Shown piece after piece: positions 24,088 through 37,600 of a DNA stretch of 64,000 nucleotides. The stretch's first letter is position 1. The number at the start of each line of letters is the position of its first letter. Source of the stretch: Clavulina sp. PMI_390 (taxonomy: Eukaryota > Basidiomycota > Agaricomycetes > Cantharellales > Hydnaceae); assembly GCA_015039315.1 (NCBI GenBank), contig WIDE01000016.1, positions 410,945-474,944 of the forward strand, read 5' to 3'. The notes beneath the pieces are model-generated. The model searched no databases. It saw only the letters and a list, made by a program, of their open reading frames with translations, and was not told the DNA's origin. A program made the position numbers and the translations under genes.

Positions 24088-24565
24088 TATGTCTGCGTAG
24101 CCATATGATGTCCTTGCTGGCCCCGATCGTATGCTGAAGCCCCATGACAATAGCCCGATACTGTATGAGCATGTATCAGCATCCAAGTTACCCTACCTGC
24201 TATTTTCAGTTCGTCCATTGGGCCATCGCTAGAATCATCGACATTACCAACAGTATCGGATAATGAATGCACTATGGTTTACTACCCTGATATCCACTAC
24301 ATGAACACAACGACTTGAAGTACAGTGGCGCTGAAATCTCGGCAACTTACTTACAGTCATTAGATGCAGGCAAGTCTCAACACCAGAGACGACGCGTACA
24401 GGCCTTAGAACTCATTGTTTCTACACCAGCTATAGCAAAGGCTAATTCTTCATTTATCACATTCACACACAAGTATTCGTCGTTCGTTCGCGCGTCAATT
24501 GCAAGTATATCTACGGCATTCGTACGTACGTTAAAAATTGAGATCAGATGAGAAGAAGGCGGGAT
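23742..24565 (+). repeat. Direct duplication, arm B (after the gap)
   Basis: This is the counterpart of 22496-23731 without the MITE. It ends in the same region (CATTCGTACGTACGTTAAAAA, then GGCGGGATGGGGGG), after which unique sequence follows. Small indels distinguish the arms, for example an 8-10 base difference near 23597 against 24445. Confidence 0.8.
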
Positions 24566-24787
24566 GGGGGGATAACACGGGAGGAAGAAACAACAGGCCC
24601 AAAGCAAGCAAGTAAGCTGCAAGAGAGAAAGGTACAAGGAGGAGGCGCGAGGAGGTATGGCAAGAGGGTGATATGAGAGATGAGATTCGAGCTGAGTGAA
24701 TAAAGTAACGAGTATTAACTACCATGACCAGGCGAGAACCAAGAGACTCGCAAACCAGTCCCAATTTACTACACACACTGTTTTACT

Positions 24788-27202
24788 TTACTCATCGATC
24801 TTCTCCTTGACATCGGAGTCGCTTGCAGCCTCGTGGACACCGGTGGTCTTGACGTGCTGGTGCTCGACGACGGCAGCGACACCGTATGCACCAGCCTCGG
24901 CACGGGCAGCAGCGACATCCTCAACGAAGAGGGTCTTCTCCTCGGTGTACGAGGTCTCCTTGACGGTGGAAATGACCAGGGCCGCAAGAGGGAAGGAAAC
25001 GAGCATCATGAGCCATGAAGAAAGCTATAAGGGCAAAATGCGTCAGATGAGGCTCATGAGAAAATGGAAAGAGAGAACTCACGTGCTCGTTGAGGAAGGG
25101 AGTCGCGACGGCATCCATACCGTACGAACCGGCACCACCAGCGGACTGGACAGCCTTGTAGAGACCGGCGTAACGGGCAAGGGTGAAGGGGTCGTTGGAA
25201 ATAGCACCCATGATCCAGTAAGCAAGCGCCTAGATTATTGATGGCGATGGATCAGTATACAGATCGCAGAAAGGTAACAAGTATCGACGGAAACCCACCT
25301 GGTACATAGCATCACCGAAGTAGTAGAAGAAGTACAGTGTGCCCTTGTCGGTGTAGCGGCCCTCGTGGTAGTTGATCTTGGTGATCTTCGAGCCACGGTT
25401 GAAGGTGACCTGCCAGGCAAGAGCGCAGCTCCAGACGATAACGGTGATGCAAGTGACGATGGCGAGGCCGAGGTAGCCACGGGTCTTGCGCTTGAAGCGA
25501 GGAGCATCGAGGACAAAGAAGCCGATCATGAGAGCACCAATGATAGCACCAGCACCTTCCAGAGTGGCGTTGAGGGCACCTACGAGCGCAGAGAAATGGA
25601 GTGAGCGGGATATACGATAGAAATGGTGACTGATGCAAGATGAAGGAGAGATCAAAACTCACGGGTAGGACCATCGAAGTAGAATGCGTTGACGGCACCC
25701 TGGTAGGCGTAGAACCAGTTGCTGGCGAAGAACATGGGGAGGAGGGCGGCCATCCTCCAGTCCTTGAGGACGCTGATCATGTTCTTAATCTCCTCGGCGG
25801 GGGTGGACGAAGCCTCAAGCTTGACGATGGAACCATCGGCACGGATGATCTTGTTTGGTGGAACAAGGAGAACGGTCGAGGCAACACCGATGAAGATGAT
25901 GATCAGGAAAGCAATGTAGGTGCTGGTAGCGACGGCAGAGAGACCACCAGAGCGGATGTTGATAGCAAGGGCAATGACAGCACCAACGAAGGAGCCGAGC
26001 TGGAAGATGGCCCAGAAGATACCGAAAGCCTTGCCCTTATCCTTCTCGAGAGGGTAAGCCATCATGATGGCACCCTGAGCGGACCATAGGAGGGCGGCAG
26101 TGATACCGAGGATAGCACCAGAAAGGACGAGGAACCAAGAGTTGTTCTGGGTCTGATGGCTATTGGAGTCGGCGGCGGAGGAGCGCGATCCAGGAGAAAC
26201 GACCGTGAGAAAGTGGGCGAATCAGCTGACCTTGCATCAAAAAACCACGCGCTCCGAAAAAAGACGTACCACCAGAGAGCACCAACGTAAAGAGCATAGC
26301 CGAGAGTGCCGATGAACATGGTAAGACGGGGGCCAAGAACTATTGAAAAGGGGCAGCATCGTTAAGTTCGCTTGCTTTGGTGTTTGCAGGGTCAAATGAA
26401 ACGCACTGTTGTTAATACCGCCCGAGACGAGACCTGATTACGTGAGGGCGTGGGCATGGACATGGTCGGTACAGGGACACAATTGCAATGAAGTGCGGGG
26501 TAAAATTGTGATCGTGATCGGGTTGTCATTGTGAAGTGCCATTGCCATCAATGAATAAACGCGGGTCGATAATAGCATAGCGACGAAACCAGCGCCACAT
26601 CGCACGAGAAACGAGAGCCCAAGAAAAAAAAAATGCAAGTAATTAGCATCCAGCAGAACGGGAATCTCTCAGAGATGGAAACAGCAGAGCGGGAGGGTTC
26701 AGGATTGCTGAGCCAAGCCAAATAGGCCCCGATGTGGGGGAGCTGGGAAGAAAGTGCTTGCGGCTCATATGATTCACCCAGCACTGGGTTTGGTGTGGTG
26801 GCTATCGCAGAACGATCCCGCGCCGCTAAAGGGGTGAAGAAATGTATGACGACTCACCGGTGAGAGCAAAGAAGCCGTAGAGAATACCGTTGGTCTCATC
26901 AGAGAGGGCCACATCTTGCGTTCCTCCTGCTCCCAAGTTGTTGATGGCAGAGAACATGCCTACTGTGCAGAAGCAAGTGATGCCTATGGAAAGAAAAGGA
27001 CACGGAGATGAGCAAAGAGCTTGAGAAGCAGGCGATGGCAAAGAGAGTGGTACTGACCGACCATAGTGACCTGGGCCGTAGGCGTGCTGGAAAAGTCATA
27101 GAGGGAAGGAAGCAATGGTTAGATTACGCACGCCGAGGAGAAGGTGAGAGTAGACAAAGAGAAGACGTACCAGAACCATGCTGGGTACTTGAAGTCAAAC
27201 AT
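24788..27202 (-). CDS. UNC93-like (DUF895) membrane protein
   Basis: The protein starts MFDFKYPAWF at 27202. The next exons carry TPTAQVTMVG, CFCTVGMFSAINNLGAGGTQ, NGILYGFFALTG, LVSGGINN, GPRLTMFIGTLGYALYVGAL and NNSWFLVLSGAILGITAALL. Then come AQGAIMMAYPLEKDKGKAFG, several hydrophobic helices, ALNATLEGAGAIIGALMIGF and MGAISNDPFTLARYAG, ending at 24788. Motifs such as MFSAINNLGAGG, GYALYVGAL and WSAQGAIMMAYP fit the UNC93/DUF895 branch of the major facilitator fold, with 11-12 helices and roughly 490 residues. The cytosolic tail is Glu/Val-rich. Substrate is unknown; fungal members are uncharacterised transporters or channel regulators. At least nine exons have introns of 50-80 nt; one near 26419-26860 is longer (about 440 nt). 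A TATATAA box lies about 110 bp upstream. Confidence 0.85.
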
Positions 27203-28032
27203 GGTGGAGGTCGTGTATGGAGTGGCTGGTCGTGCAGGGAAGGGGGCGGAGGAGGAAGAGAGGGGAGCTCTGGCTGGCTGACCTGCCCCTCTGGTCGTCT
27301 GCACCCAGACTTATATATCGCCTAGATATGAGAGAGGGGAGGTGCCACTGAATGTCAACTGTGTGGGGGCCAGCATGATAGTCGGAAAGTTCGCCGCCTA
27401 TTCAATCCATGCTGCCCATTCTATGACTAGTCGGTGTCTCATCCGATCTTGCCTAATGTCAGGCACACGAGCCCACATCTCAGGCCTTGGGGCCCTCTAC
27501 GCTACTCGTTTCGCACATTCGTATCATTCGCCGTCGTTTCATCCAATAACGCCAACGCTCTTATCATCAGTGGAGCCCAAAAACGCCCAAAAAAAGAAAA
27601 TCACGGTCCTAATATATTATTCCGGCCACTGATGGCTCGCCGTATCTTGAACAGCGTTCGCGATCCGCCGCTGGAAGCTTATTGAGTGCGCCCATTCAGT
27701 TTTTCAAACACCTCGTCGGGGCCGCAACCTGCCCAGTATCCTATGGCCAAGAACACTCGGTCTCGAAATTTCATTCTGATAAACAACGATACAACAATGT
27801 AAAAAGAAGAGCACAATCTTTGTGTGCTTTTGGAGCATGTACAGACAATAAAAACGATAGCAGCGAGTCAACGTGCTACTGCTGCTGCGCACCCGCCATC
27901 ACAGAGGGTGACTACAGCCATAATAGGATAGGAACAACAGGCTCGAGGGAGGGTAGAGTAGCAACTTGCATCTCATCTCCGCCTTAGCTTAGCCCCGTCA
28001 TCATCCGATCTGTTTCATACATATATGTCGCC
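27203..28032. other. Spacer between the UNC93-like and GH92 genes
   Basis: It contains the promoter of the UNC93-like gene on its left and the 3' flank of the GH92 gene on its right. Apart from the TATA box I see no gene or repeat. Confidence 0.5.
27311..27317 (-). promoter_or_regulatory. TATA box of the UNC93-like gene
   Basis: TATATAA on the minus strand, about 110 bp before the ATG at 27202. Distance and orientation suit a core promoter, and the open frame that appears to extend upstream to 27304 has no ATG there. Confidence 0.55.
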
Positions 28033-31000
28033 TTAACGAGCCTGGGCAAACCCACCAGTCGACAGACTCATTGGCAGGGAACCACCGGTGCCCAAGCACC
28101 CAACGGTCGCATTGGCACTCACGCCGAGCACGAGCTGGCCACCCTTACGGAAAACGTCGTAAAAGTCGAAGTGGCAAGTGGACTACGAGGTGATAATGTC
28201 AGGAAATCATGAGCAGCACTTTGGGGGTCAAGTAAGTGCAAGCTTACCTCGAACGGCACGCCATCCAGCGTAGCATTCACTACGTATGCACGTGCGCCAG
28301 TCGGGATAGTACCGGTACCACTGCCATCTACGGCAGCGGTCACCGAGGCCTGGTCAAAGCCTGCCACAGTCACGGTAGTGGAAACGTTCAGCACCGAGTT
28401 GTGGATCGTATAGGTCGGGAGGAAGGGCGAAACGACGAGGTACTGCGTCGTCGAGGGCACTAATTAAGCATGTATCCAGGGGGACAGTGTGGGAGATGAG
28501 GTAAGGGGATGTGGAGGGTTCATTAGATCAGGTTCGGAGTGAGAGAGCGAGCGAGATAGCATGTTGGGTTGGAGTGTGCGCCGAGTGGTAAGGTGGAGTG
28601 AACAGGAGGGGAGGGACAAGGTACCAGTGGAGTGGAACGACAGTCCATCCATTCATATAAGCAGGTCATGAACGGAGATGCCAGGAATTCAGGGGGACGA
28701 CCGAACAAACGATCGAGTGAATGAATGAATGGGAGGAAGGGGGGAAGCACCAGGTACATTCGTCGTCGGAATAATTTGCGAAGCCCCCGAAAGAAGCACG
28801 GTCGCGGTTGGCGCATCGATAGATGGATGGACCCACCACATGGCGAAGGTGAGGTGAGAACGAGGGTGGGAATAGTGATTTGGAGAGCATCGAACCAGTG
28901 ATCCAGTTTGGGACATCGAGCGATCATGAACGGAGATGCAATAAGAAAGAGGCGTGGTTAGGAAGGGTAAGGAATTTGATGAAAGGGAGGTGAAAGCAAG
29001 TCATCGTTTTGATCGCCATACAAATAGTAGATAAGGATAGCCGTGGCCAGTGGTGTTAATATCGGGAACGTGAAGATCATGAAAGCAAGGCGAATAGTCA
29101 GCCACACCAAAATAATCAGGCAGATAGGGAAAGAGCAAATTAGTCAACAGTTGAACAAAACGTACCAGGGTAAAGGCCCAAAAGATGGAAGATCAATAGC
29201 GTGGCCATTGCAGCCTGATCATCATTCCCGGGTAGACCAGCAGGAGCTACATGTTGTGAAAGGGTCGCACAAAATAATGCAGTAAATCCAACAAAAAGGA
29301 ACGATAAAGAGCGAAGGGTGAGATTTGGTGACACTGAGTATTGGTACGTTTCAAGGGAATGAAAGACTCACAGGTGTTGAAGTTCTCCGCCACCACTACA
29401 AAGAATACATACAAGGCAGTTAAGATTAGCCGTGGCGGTTCCATACCAAGGAAGATCCCAGTCCCAGCGCAAACTCACCCTGGCGGACTCTTTGCACGCT
29501 CTTCCCAGGCGAGCCAGCGTAGTGGTACCCAAGCGGCGTCTGGAAGCTCGGCTCGTTACCCGCGAGATAGTACCCTTCGTTAAAGAAGTGGTCAAGACGG
29601 CTCATGAACTTGGTAGGGCCACCCATGATGTCGATGAGGTGCGCAGTGTCATGAGGGGCAAAGAACTGTGTGGCATGTGGGGATGGCGGCCCATATCAGT
29701 GATGATGCGAGTTCCATAGAAGCGAAGAGTTCAGGTAGGAAGAGGAAAGAATGGGATAGGATTGGAGATTGGTCAGCTATCGCAGCTAGGGGTCATCGTT
29801 GTGATACGCACTGAGTATTCCCAGGAAGAGCTTTCGTAGAAACCTAAGATCGTCACGAATACACTGATAAGCATCTACCCTGGTGTTTTCACTAGAGGAA
29901 AAACGAAACACACCGTTCACATTTCCTTGGGTGAGCGAGCACTCCCGTGTCGTGCTCGTATCAGCAGGTGAACAGTTGATTGGATCCTGGTACGAGAAGG
30001 TTCCATTCGGGAGTCGCTTCTGGGCGAAGCCTGCTCAATGAATGGTGGGAGTAGTCAGATCGTGCCAACCAGTATGGTCGAATATTGGAAACAAAACAGG
30101 GAGGAGAGTGGAAGGAAGGCGGAAGAAGGGAAACGATGACTCAGAAAGAGCGCGCGTGAGTAATCAGGGCACGATAGGGCCAGAAGCGGGCGGAAATCCG
30201 CGATAAGATAAACACGTAGAGATAGAGGTTTGAGAGACATCGGCCCCAAGATTTTGCCGAGGCCAAAAGGAGCGTGGCAGGCCATGCAAAGAATTGCCTC
30301 ATGGGCTCGATGTCGCGACAGGCACCGAGCCTATGGCGATGTATATCAAATACGGCGACGAAGGCGCGCGAAGACTCGGATGCCGGCACAAAAGAAGATG
30401 AAGTGGAACACCCGACGTCTATACCCTTCTCAAACGCCCATGCGGCGGGAAAAGGAGATGAAGGTGATAGCTACAATCCTTGGGCGGATGCCTGAGGACA
30501 GTCATACCGGTCATGGTCCCACAGCAGTGGCTTGAGGCAGGTCAGGACCCCGAGAATGCACGCTTAATCAAATCGCGTCGCCTTCTCCCCCGAATACGAT
30601 CATCATTTACGAAATCCAGATCCAAGGCGATACAGAACTGGTAAAACAAGCATGCACCAGCATGCAGCAGTCCTTTGCCCAGTGTGGGATTCGGCGATTT
30701 TGCCGGTGCAACGCATCACAAGCCAACTGCAGCTCAGCTCGGCCACGTCGGCGAAACAGGGGGGTTGCCAGAGATGGCCGAAAGTGTGGGGTACAGCGCA
30801 ACAGCCGTGAACGAAAAGCAGGCCATCAGGGCGGTCGTGCGATCGGCTTTTGCGAGGGGGATGACCCAGGAGGCGCAACTCCCCCGACTCGACTCGGGGC
30901 ACGACATCGAGCCGCCGCCATCCACGTGATATTGACAATAATTGAAACTGTCGCTACCCCGCGAAGCCACGCGAATGTCAAGTGTAGAAGAAAAAGAAGC

Positions 31001-33960
31001 AGAAGAAGAACGACGACGACGACAATGAACCAATGGGTGGCGTCGAGATGAACGATTCAACGAATGAATGGACCCGGGATCAACCACTCCAGCAGCCAGT
31101 ACCGAACTCTTATCACGGCCTTCGGCAGGGCAAATCGCCTTGAGCTATGCCCCCGGGAGCGTAGCGCGCTCATCGCCCAGCATATTGATACGAGGCGCGC
31201 GATAGGGAATGAGAAGCGCCGAAAAGCCTTGAACAGAAGGAGATCACAAGAAATTGGAAATGAACCGACACCCACCTGTGAAGCCATCGCTCGTGACTGA
31301 GGAGTCCCAAACATTACGATACCACTAGCGACGCATTAGTGCATAGCCCGAGGAACGCCGAGGTAGTCAATGCCGTCAAACAGGCACATAAAACCAAAAG
31401 TGTGTACTGAGTTTGTGCATCGAGATCCCATGCAACAAAAAAGACTCACGTAGGATCTGTTAGTGTATTCCTGTTCATCGGCACTTTGACCGAGCAGCTG
31501 GGCTACTTGGCGAATTGCAAAGTCGTTGAACGAATACTGATCGGTCATATAGATCAGCATGGCGGCAACGAATGGTATCAGCAAGATCACCCCAGTCAAT
31601 AGCAACGAAGCCTACCTCCAAAGTCCTGCTCCCCTCTCGAGTTTGACGGCCAGTGCTGGATGGGTCGAGCACAGTGTACGGCACATATCCATATTGCTTG
31701 TAAACATTGACCTGACGTCCCTCGATGTTCCACTACGGTTTCATGTTAGGCGGATGTTTAGCGTGACGGCGTGTGTTCTCAATATTCACCTCCGGTGGGT
31801 TGATTTCGCCGTCGCTCTTGAGTGCGTTATACAGTTCATTGATATCCACACCAAGGCCCGCGGCTTCATTGTGGTACTTGACAGCGAAATCTGCGAGGAT
31901 GTTGGTACCATCTGAACCGCCTTGGGTCCAGCCAGGGAGCTGGTTTGAGCGGCATTCTGGGAGCCATCCATTCTTACGCCAGCCTAGGAGAGAAGGAGAG
32001 GTGCAAATTTCAGGGTGAAGGATATTACAATACCAGAGGGGAGTGAAGCCTGCTCACCATCGATATAGTTTTCGACGATCTCGGCATAGTCTTTGGGAGA
32101 GTGAAGCGACATCCATGGGTAGAACGTTCGGAACTGGCAACAGCATTAGTTGGTAAGTTTATCCACTTAGAATAAGGTGAAAACGCACAGTACTAAGAAT
32201 TGATATAGAGCATCAGGAGGTCTGTCAGATGTCAATGATCAAGTGGTTCTGTGTCAACGTACTCCCAGCTGCAATACTGCATGGGAATGCTATTAGCACG
32301 GAGACGACGTGTTGTAGTGGCGAACATACCAATGAATCAAAGTAAGGGCTCGTTGTGCCAGCGAATAACCCATTCGTCTCGCCAGTTGCATTATTAGGTG
32401 TCAAGAACGAGCGATAGATGCTTGAGTATAGCAATTCCGTCACATTAGGGTGGGTGTTGGCGATATCGATCTCCACCTTGCCCAACTTCTCGTTCCAAAG
32501 CGCCTTGCTCGCCGCTTCGACGTCCTCGAAGGAGTAGGTTCCGATCTCCTCGTTCAGATTTGCGCAGGCTTGGCCGGCAGAGACGAACGATACACCAACA
32601 CGAAGCGTGACGGTGGTTTCCTTGCTGGTATCGTAATCCGTGGGAAGTATGGAAACCACTGCGCCCGCTTGGTAGGGACTGGAACCGATGAGGTTAACGC
32701 TCAGGTTGAGATGCGTAAGGCCCATTTCCTTTGTGTCCATGCCGTAGTTGTCGGAGGTAAAGGCGCCATATTCATCGAGCTTCTGGTTGCCGTTATCCAG
32801 AAGGGAGTAGCAGCTGTAGGCCTGATACCAGAAATACCCTGGACCAAAGCTATCGAGGGATCGCGTTATTTAGATACGATGAAGCTCGAAAAAAAAAATC
32901 ACCTTGGCTTCCACTGTCCCCCAAATTGGATCGTGCCATTGTCGGGAAAAATGTCCATTACTCCTCCACCGAAGCTGGCTGGCAAGTCGTTGGAGAGGTC
33001 CATGACGAAGTATGGTTTGACGCCAGCAGGGAAAGTGAAACGTTCGATTCCACCACGTCGGGTGCTGGTGGCCTCAATCTTGATATCGTTCTCTAGAGTT
33101 TGGCCGAAGTATCCAGGGTGTGCATCTGTTGAAAAGAGAGCTCAGCACTAGTCGAAGGTTTTTATGTATGAGGCGTAAACCAACAGTCGGTGTAGCTTTT
33201 ACTGGTGTCGAGAAGTTCCAACAAAAATAAGGTTCAGCGCATAGCTAGACGGATGAAGAGAGTGAATAAGCTTACCGGTACTTCAGTCGGTTGTTCAGGT
33301 TCGTAATGCAGCTATAGAAGCCGCCAGAGCAGATAGAGGGCATCACTTCGAAGTTTCCATAAGAACCTGCGGGACCGTCTTAGCAAAAATGTGCGAGGGA
33401 ACCATACAGTATCGTACCAGAGCTAGAACCGGTTCCGCTATCATGGAGTGGGCTGATTCCACGAATCTCCTGCGTAGGATCCGTGATGTAACCTATGTGC
33501 ATAGTTCAAAGAAATATGAGAGGGGTGTACCCGAGAGACCAAGCTGATGAAGAATAGACGAACCTGCAGGAGCATAGCCAGTCATATCTGTGGAGAACTT
33601 AGCCATACCGAATGGAATCGAGGCTCCTGGACTGCAAGTTCCGGATGTTCATGGATTCGTCGCTACCTCTGTGGACCTGGAAGCATAATGGATCGTGAAC
33701 TTACTGGACATCGCCGTAGTTGTCTGTTCCGATGAACGGGTTAACGAATCTGATTGGGGGATAACGCCTTAGCTCTTGTATCTATCGTGGGGCTTAACAG
33801 AAACATACGCTGTCCAATCGACTGCGGACCCATTCTTTTGAGTGAGACCCTGTGACTTGATAGAAGCAAGGATAGCAGCTTGAACATCAGGAGAAGGCTG
33901 AGCGTTGACACCCGCGGTCGCCAAGGCCAAGAGGGCGATAGAAGCCCCAACGATGGCCAT
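28033..33960 (-). CDS. Secreted GH92 alpha-mannosidase
   Basis: Twenty-three exons join in frame to 844 residues: 33809-33960, 33705-33749, 33564-33631, 33418-33492, 33276-33366, 33185-33201, 32903-33125, 32330-32849, 32263-32276, 32189-32192, 32058-32133, 31790-31983, 31616-31732, 31450-31536, 31276-31324, 29914-30030, 29812-29843, 29479-29665, 29372-29395, 29166-29246, 28248-28459 and 28033-28182, with 33492 and neighbours as listed (22 coordinates given; the small exon near 33185 counts once). A signal peptide (MAIVGASIALLALATAGVNA) precedes VNPFIGTDNYGDV, HPGASIPFGM, FGPGYFWYQ, SSIYRSFLTPN, CSWDTFRTFYPWMSLHSP, GWLPECR and PGNDDQAAM, all GH92 landmarks. GH92 enzymes are Ca-dependent exo-alpha-mannosidases acting on N-glycans and mannan. 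The Asp pair in PGNDD matches the catalytic-base region. Several N-glycosylation sites fit secretion. Two introns are unusually long (30031-31275 and 28460-29165). Confidence 0.9.
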
Positions 33961-34641
33961 CTTTCACGCCAGATACAGAGCAGGTGTAGCTAGAGGGGAG
34001 CAAAAGCTTGGGTCCCCAACTACGAGCATCATCACCAATTTCTTATACACCTCATTGGGTGCTTCGGATTCCTTCGGCTGAAGGTTCAGGTCATAATTTC
34101 AGTAAATTGGACCACCACATCATCGGGAACGCCACACGAGGATGAGCGGGATGGAAGAAGCTTCTTTCTAGAGGAGTGTATTGGTTGGTGACTCGCTTGG
34201 TTTGTTTGGCCCTCATTCGGCCTCACCCCGATTGCTGTCTGATCTTGGCATCGGTAAATTTGGCTATTCAAACGAAGCAACCAAAGGCGCAAAGGCTTCG
34301 TAGCAATATTCGAAGGATGCAATAAGAGATCACTACGACCTTTGTGAAGAGGAAAGAAGCCTCATTCCACATGGATGGAGCCCATCCCCAGTGGAAGCGG
34401 CTGATTCTCCCTCGTGGAGCAACGCACCCAGCCTTCTCACAATTTCGGGATTTTAGGCGACCTATTCTGTGTCGAGAGCTAGGGGGAGACTGAGAGAAGT
34501 CTTCGAAGACTTGCTGCCGAAGGAATTCGGCGACGACCCTGGATACTGTTGAGGGTAACGAGACAGAGAGAGCGAGCAAAGAATGTAGAAGGTAGAGAAG
34601 ATGAAACAGGAACATATTTACAGGCACATGACACACGAGAT
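33961..34641. other. Spacer between GH92 and RRP12
   Basis: About 680 bp holding the promoter of the GH92 gene and the 3' flank of RRP12. I see no gene or repeat. Confidence 0.5.
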
Positions 34642-37600
34642 CTATCGTTTCCCGGTGATATTGTATTTGACGTGGCCGCCTGGACCTTTTTTCTTCCCCA
34701 CACTGGACAATGGCAGATAGGCATATGGATCCTGCTGACCCTTACGTTTGACATCTCCGCCGGCACCCTTGCAAAGCATGGAATGTGAGCGAATGCACTG
34801 GATGTGTGGGATACGAGTTGCGCATGCATACCTTGGCTTTGAACTCTCCACCCAGCGCAACGCGCTCAGTCTTCTTTTTCTTTGCCTTGGCCTGTGCGGC
34901 TGCGGCAGCCAGTGACGCAATAGTATCCCCATCACCCATCTCTACATCTCCCTCTCCGTACAGTGCCTCCGCCGCCGCCTCTTCTGCCCTCCGTTTCTTC
35001 GTGTTCTTGTGGAATTTGACTTCCCCGTTCGGGGTGCGCGTGAAGCCGTCAATGCTTGTCATCTGTTCGCGGTATGCTTGGCCCGCAACATCATCAGAGG
35101 GATCCAGTGATTTAGGATTCGACTTGAATGTATCGTCATCGATAATGATTCGCCCTGAGTCATTCTCCGTCTTGAAGTGTGCTGCATCCTGACCTGGTTG
35201 GCGGCGTCGCTTCCCATCAGATGCTATCGCGTGATAGAAGCAGGACGCAAGCATGGTCAGTTCGGCCATCAAAGTGGAGATGTGGGTGCTAGCACCAGCA
35301 GAGCCAAGATATAATACTCACCGACCGCGTGGGATGCGCCAGCATGAAGGAGATCCATTGGATCATCGTCATCGGCACGGATCCTTGTCTCTGAACGTTT
35401 TGCATTCTTGCTGGCCTGTTGTTGTTGCTGTTGTTGACCAACACGGCTAGATCCTGCGATACTGCGTCTACCCTTGACGTTTTTAGAGGATGAGGCGACT
35501 GGGGTATCTTCATCCCCGTCGCTGTCATCGTGATCGGAATCGCTCCCGTAAAGCACGTCCTGGAAAGCATCACCAGTGGTCGCTCGTGGAGCAGCTTGTT
35601 CATCCTGCAAGAGCGTAAAATATAAGCAGCATCCTCTGTTAGTGGGTTTTCGTTAGTGGGCAAGATGTTAGAACGACGCACATCGGAACCATCCTCATCC
35701 TCCTCTTCACGTGCCGCTGAAGCTTTCGCCTTGGCCTTCTTTGCTCGCTCTTTCCTCTTCTTTACGCCCTCAAGGACCTTCCTTCCATCTTCTACTCCGT
35801 CTTCCTGCTCTGCCGCATCGTCCGCACACTGCATGATCTCGTCCCACCCAAATCTCCTCCCCATGCGCTCGAAGATGTGAACAACCTTGGTTTTGAAGTG
35901 GTTTTTGTGGTCGTGTGCCCATTTGAGGAGGCCGGCAACGAGTTCGGTTAAGTGCGGTTGCACAAGGGATACTGGCAGAGTGATGACTGCGAGCTTGACG
36001 AAGCCAATAGCAGACTTGACAATCTCGCGGTTATTGGAGGAGAGGAAGACTACAACGGTCGTGACAAGCTCCGATTGCGTTGAGGCAGGAAGTGAATCTA
36101 AACAGGAACCAGATTGAGAACAGCTACATGATGGAGCAGGATGAGGACTCGTACCTTTGAATTCGAAGAGTAACCTGGACAGTGCTGTGATCGTGGCACT
36201 AATCATGTGTGGCGTAGACCCCACAAGTCCCGCAGCCACCATCGTGACAAACTCCTCCGCGCTCGCCGCCACTAGGAGTGAGCAGATCAGCCCGTCAGAT
36301 CTATGTAGACACCAGGTCACCTCTTGATCATACCTTCATTACTGCTCCCATCACCATCCAGCTCCATCGCAGCGATACCCTCTACAAGCCCACGCTTCAC
36401 TACGCCTCCCGTCTCGCACATCTTTTGACCCATCACGACGAGAAGGTCGAACGCCGAGTTGCGCGCCTTCTCGCTGACCTCTTTCGTCCCAAGGACCGCT
36501 TCTGGGAGAAGAGCAGGGATGTGATGTAATTGCGACGACGGTGAAAGGAGCGGGACCAGGATTGCCAATAGATCGATACGATCCTAATCATCCGACGGAG
36601 GGATATTATTCATTGACAGTCAGAACGCAGGACAAACACATAACCTGGCGAGAGAATAACGCACCTTCTGCGCACCCTGTGCGACTTTCTCCCCTGTTTC
36701 GGAAACTCGCTTCACGACCCTCTCGATAACATCCTCCTTTTTCATTCCGCTCTCCTTCCATAATAGTCCCGCCTCCAATAACCTACCCAACACTCTCCAG
36801 CTTCTCTTTTGCACACCAGCATCGTTACTCGCAATCCACTTGTCCGACACAGCCTGCTCAAACAGCTGTGCTGTCGGTTGGTGTGGGAGGTGCGGGAGGA
36901 GGATGAGCAAGAGATCAAGCATTGTATGTGAGACGGGGGGCGTGTTTGGATTCGGTGGTGAAGGCTTGGCGAGTGCATCATTGAGCATGTGCGTGATTTT
37001 GTTGTACACATTTTTGACCTCCTATATGCCCAGATCGTGGCGAGAGGTGTAAGTTAGCAGGGATGCCCTCAGTTATAATAGTGGAAGGAACAAAGGAAGA
37101 AATAAAAACGTACATTTGGCGGGAGAACACCCATCCACACCTTGACGACCTCCCCTACCAGCCCCCGCTCCTCACTCGCAACACTGCTGAAGACATTGAA
37201 CAGCACCGAGATCATGTTCCCGCTGACGCTCTTCAGGAATGTCACGTTCTCTTGTGCCTGCTCCTTCGAGACGCCAAAGGCTTGCTCCTGCATCTGGGAA
37301 AGCTCAGAATCGTCATCCATGCCTGAAGTCAGGGACTGGGACAATGTGAGGTTGACTACGAGGAGGGTGCGGAGGCCTTGGAGGATTGATGTTCTTAGAG
37401 AAGGTTGCGTATAGAGAAGGTTCGTGATAAGTCGCGCAAATGGAGTCGTAAATGCCTAGGTCATGGCAGACAATGTTGTTGATCAGCGGTTTGGATTGCA
37501 GTATTCAAATGGATGGATCTTTGCTCACCTCTTTGAGATCGGTGCACGCCTCGCAGAAGCCCTTGAAGCAACCCCATACCTGGGCAATCAAAACCTCCCA

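Noticed and set aside
30603..31051. Open frames on both strands inside the long GH92 intron
   Set aside because: No domains, basic or low-complexity content, and the two strands mirror each other. A nested gene is possible but not supported.
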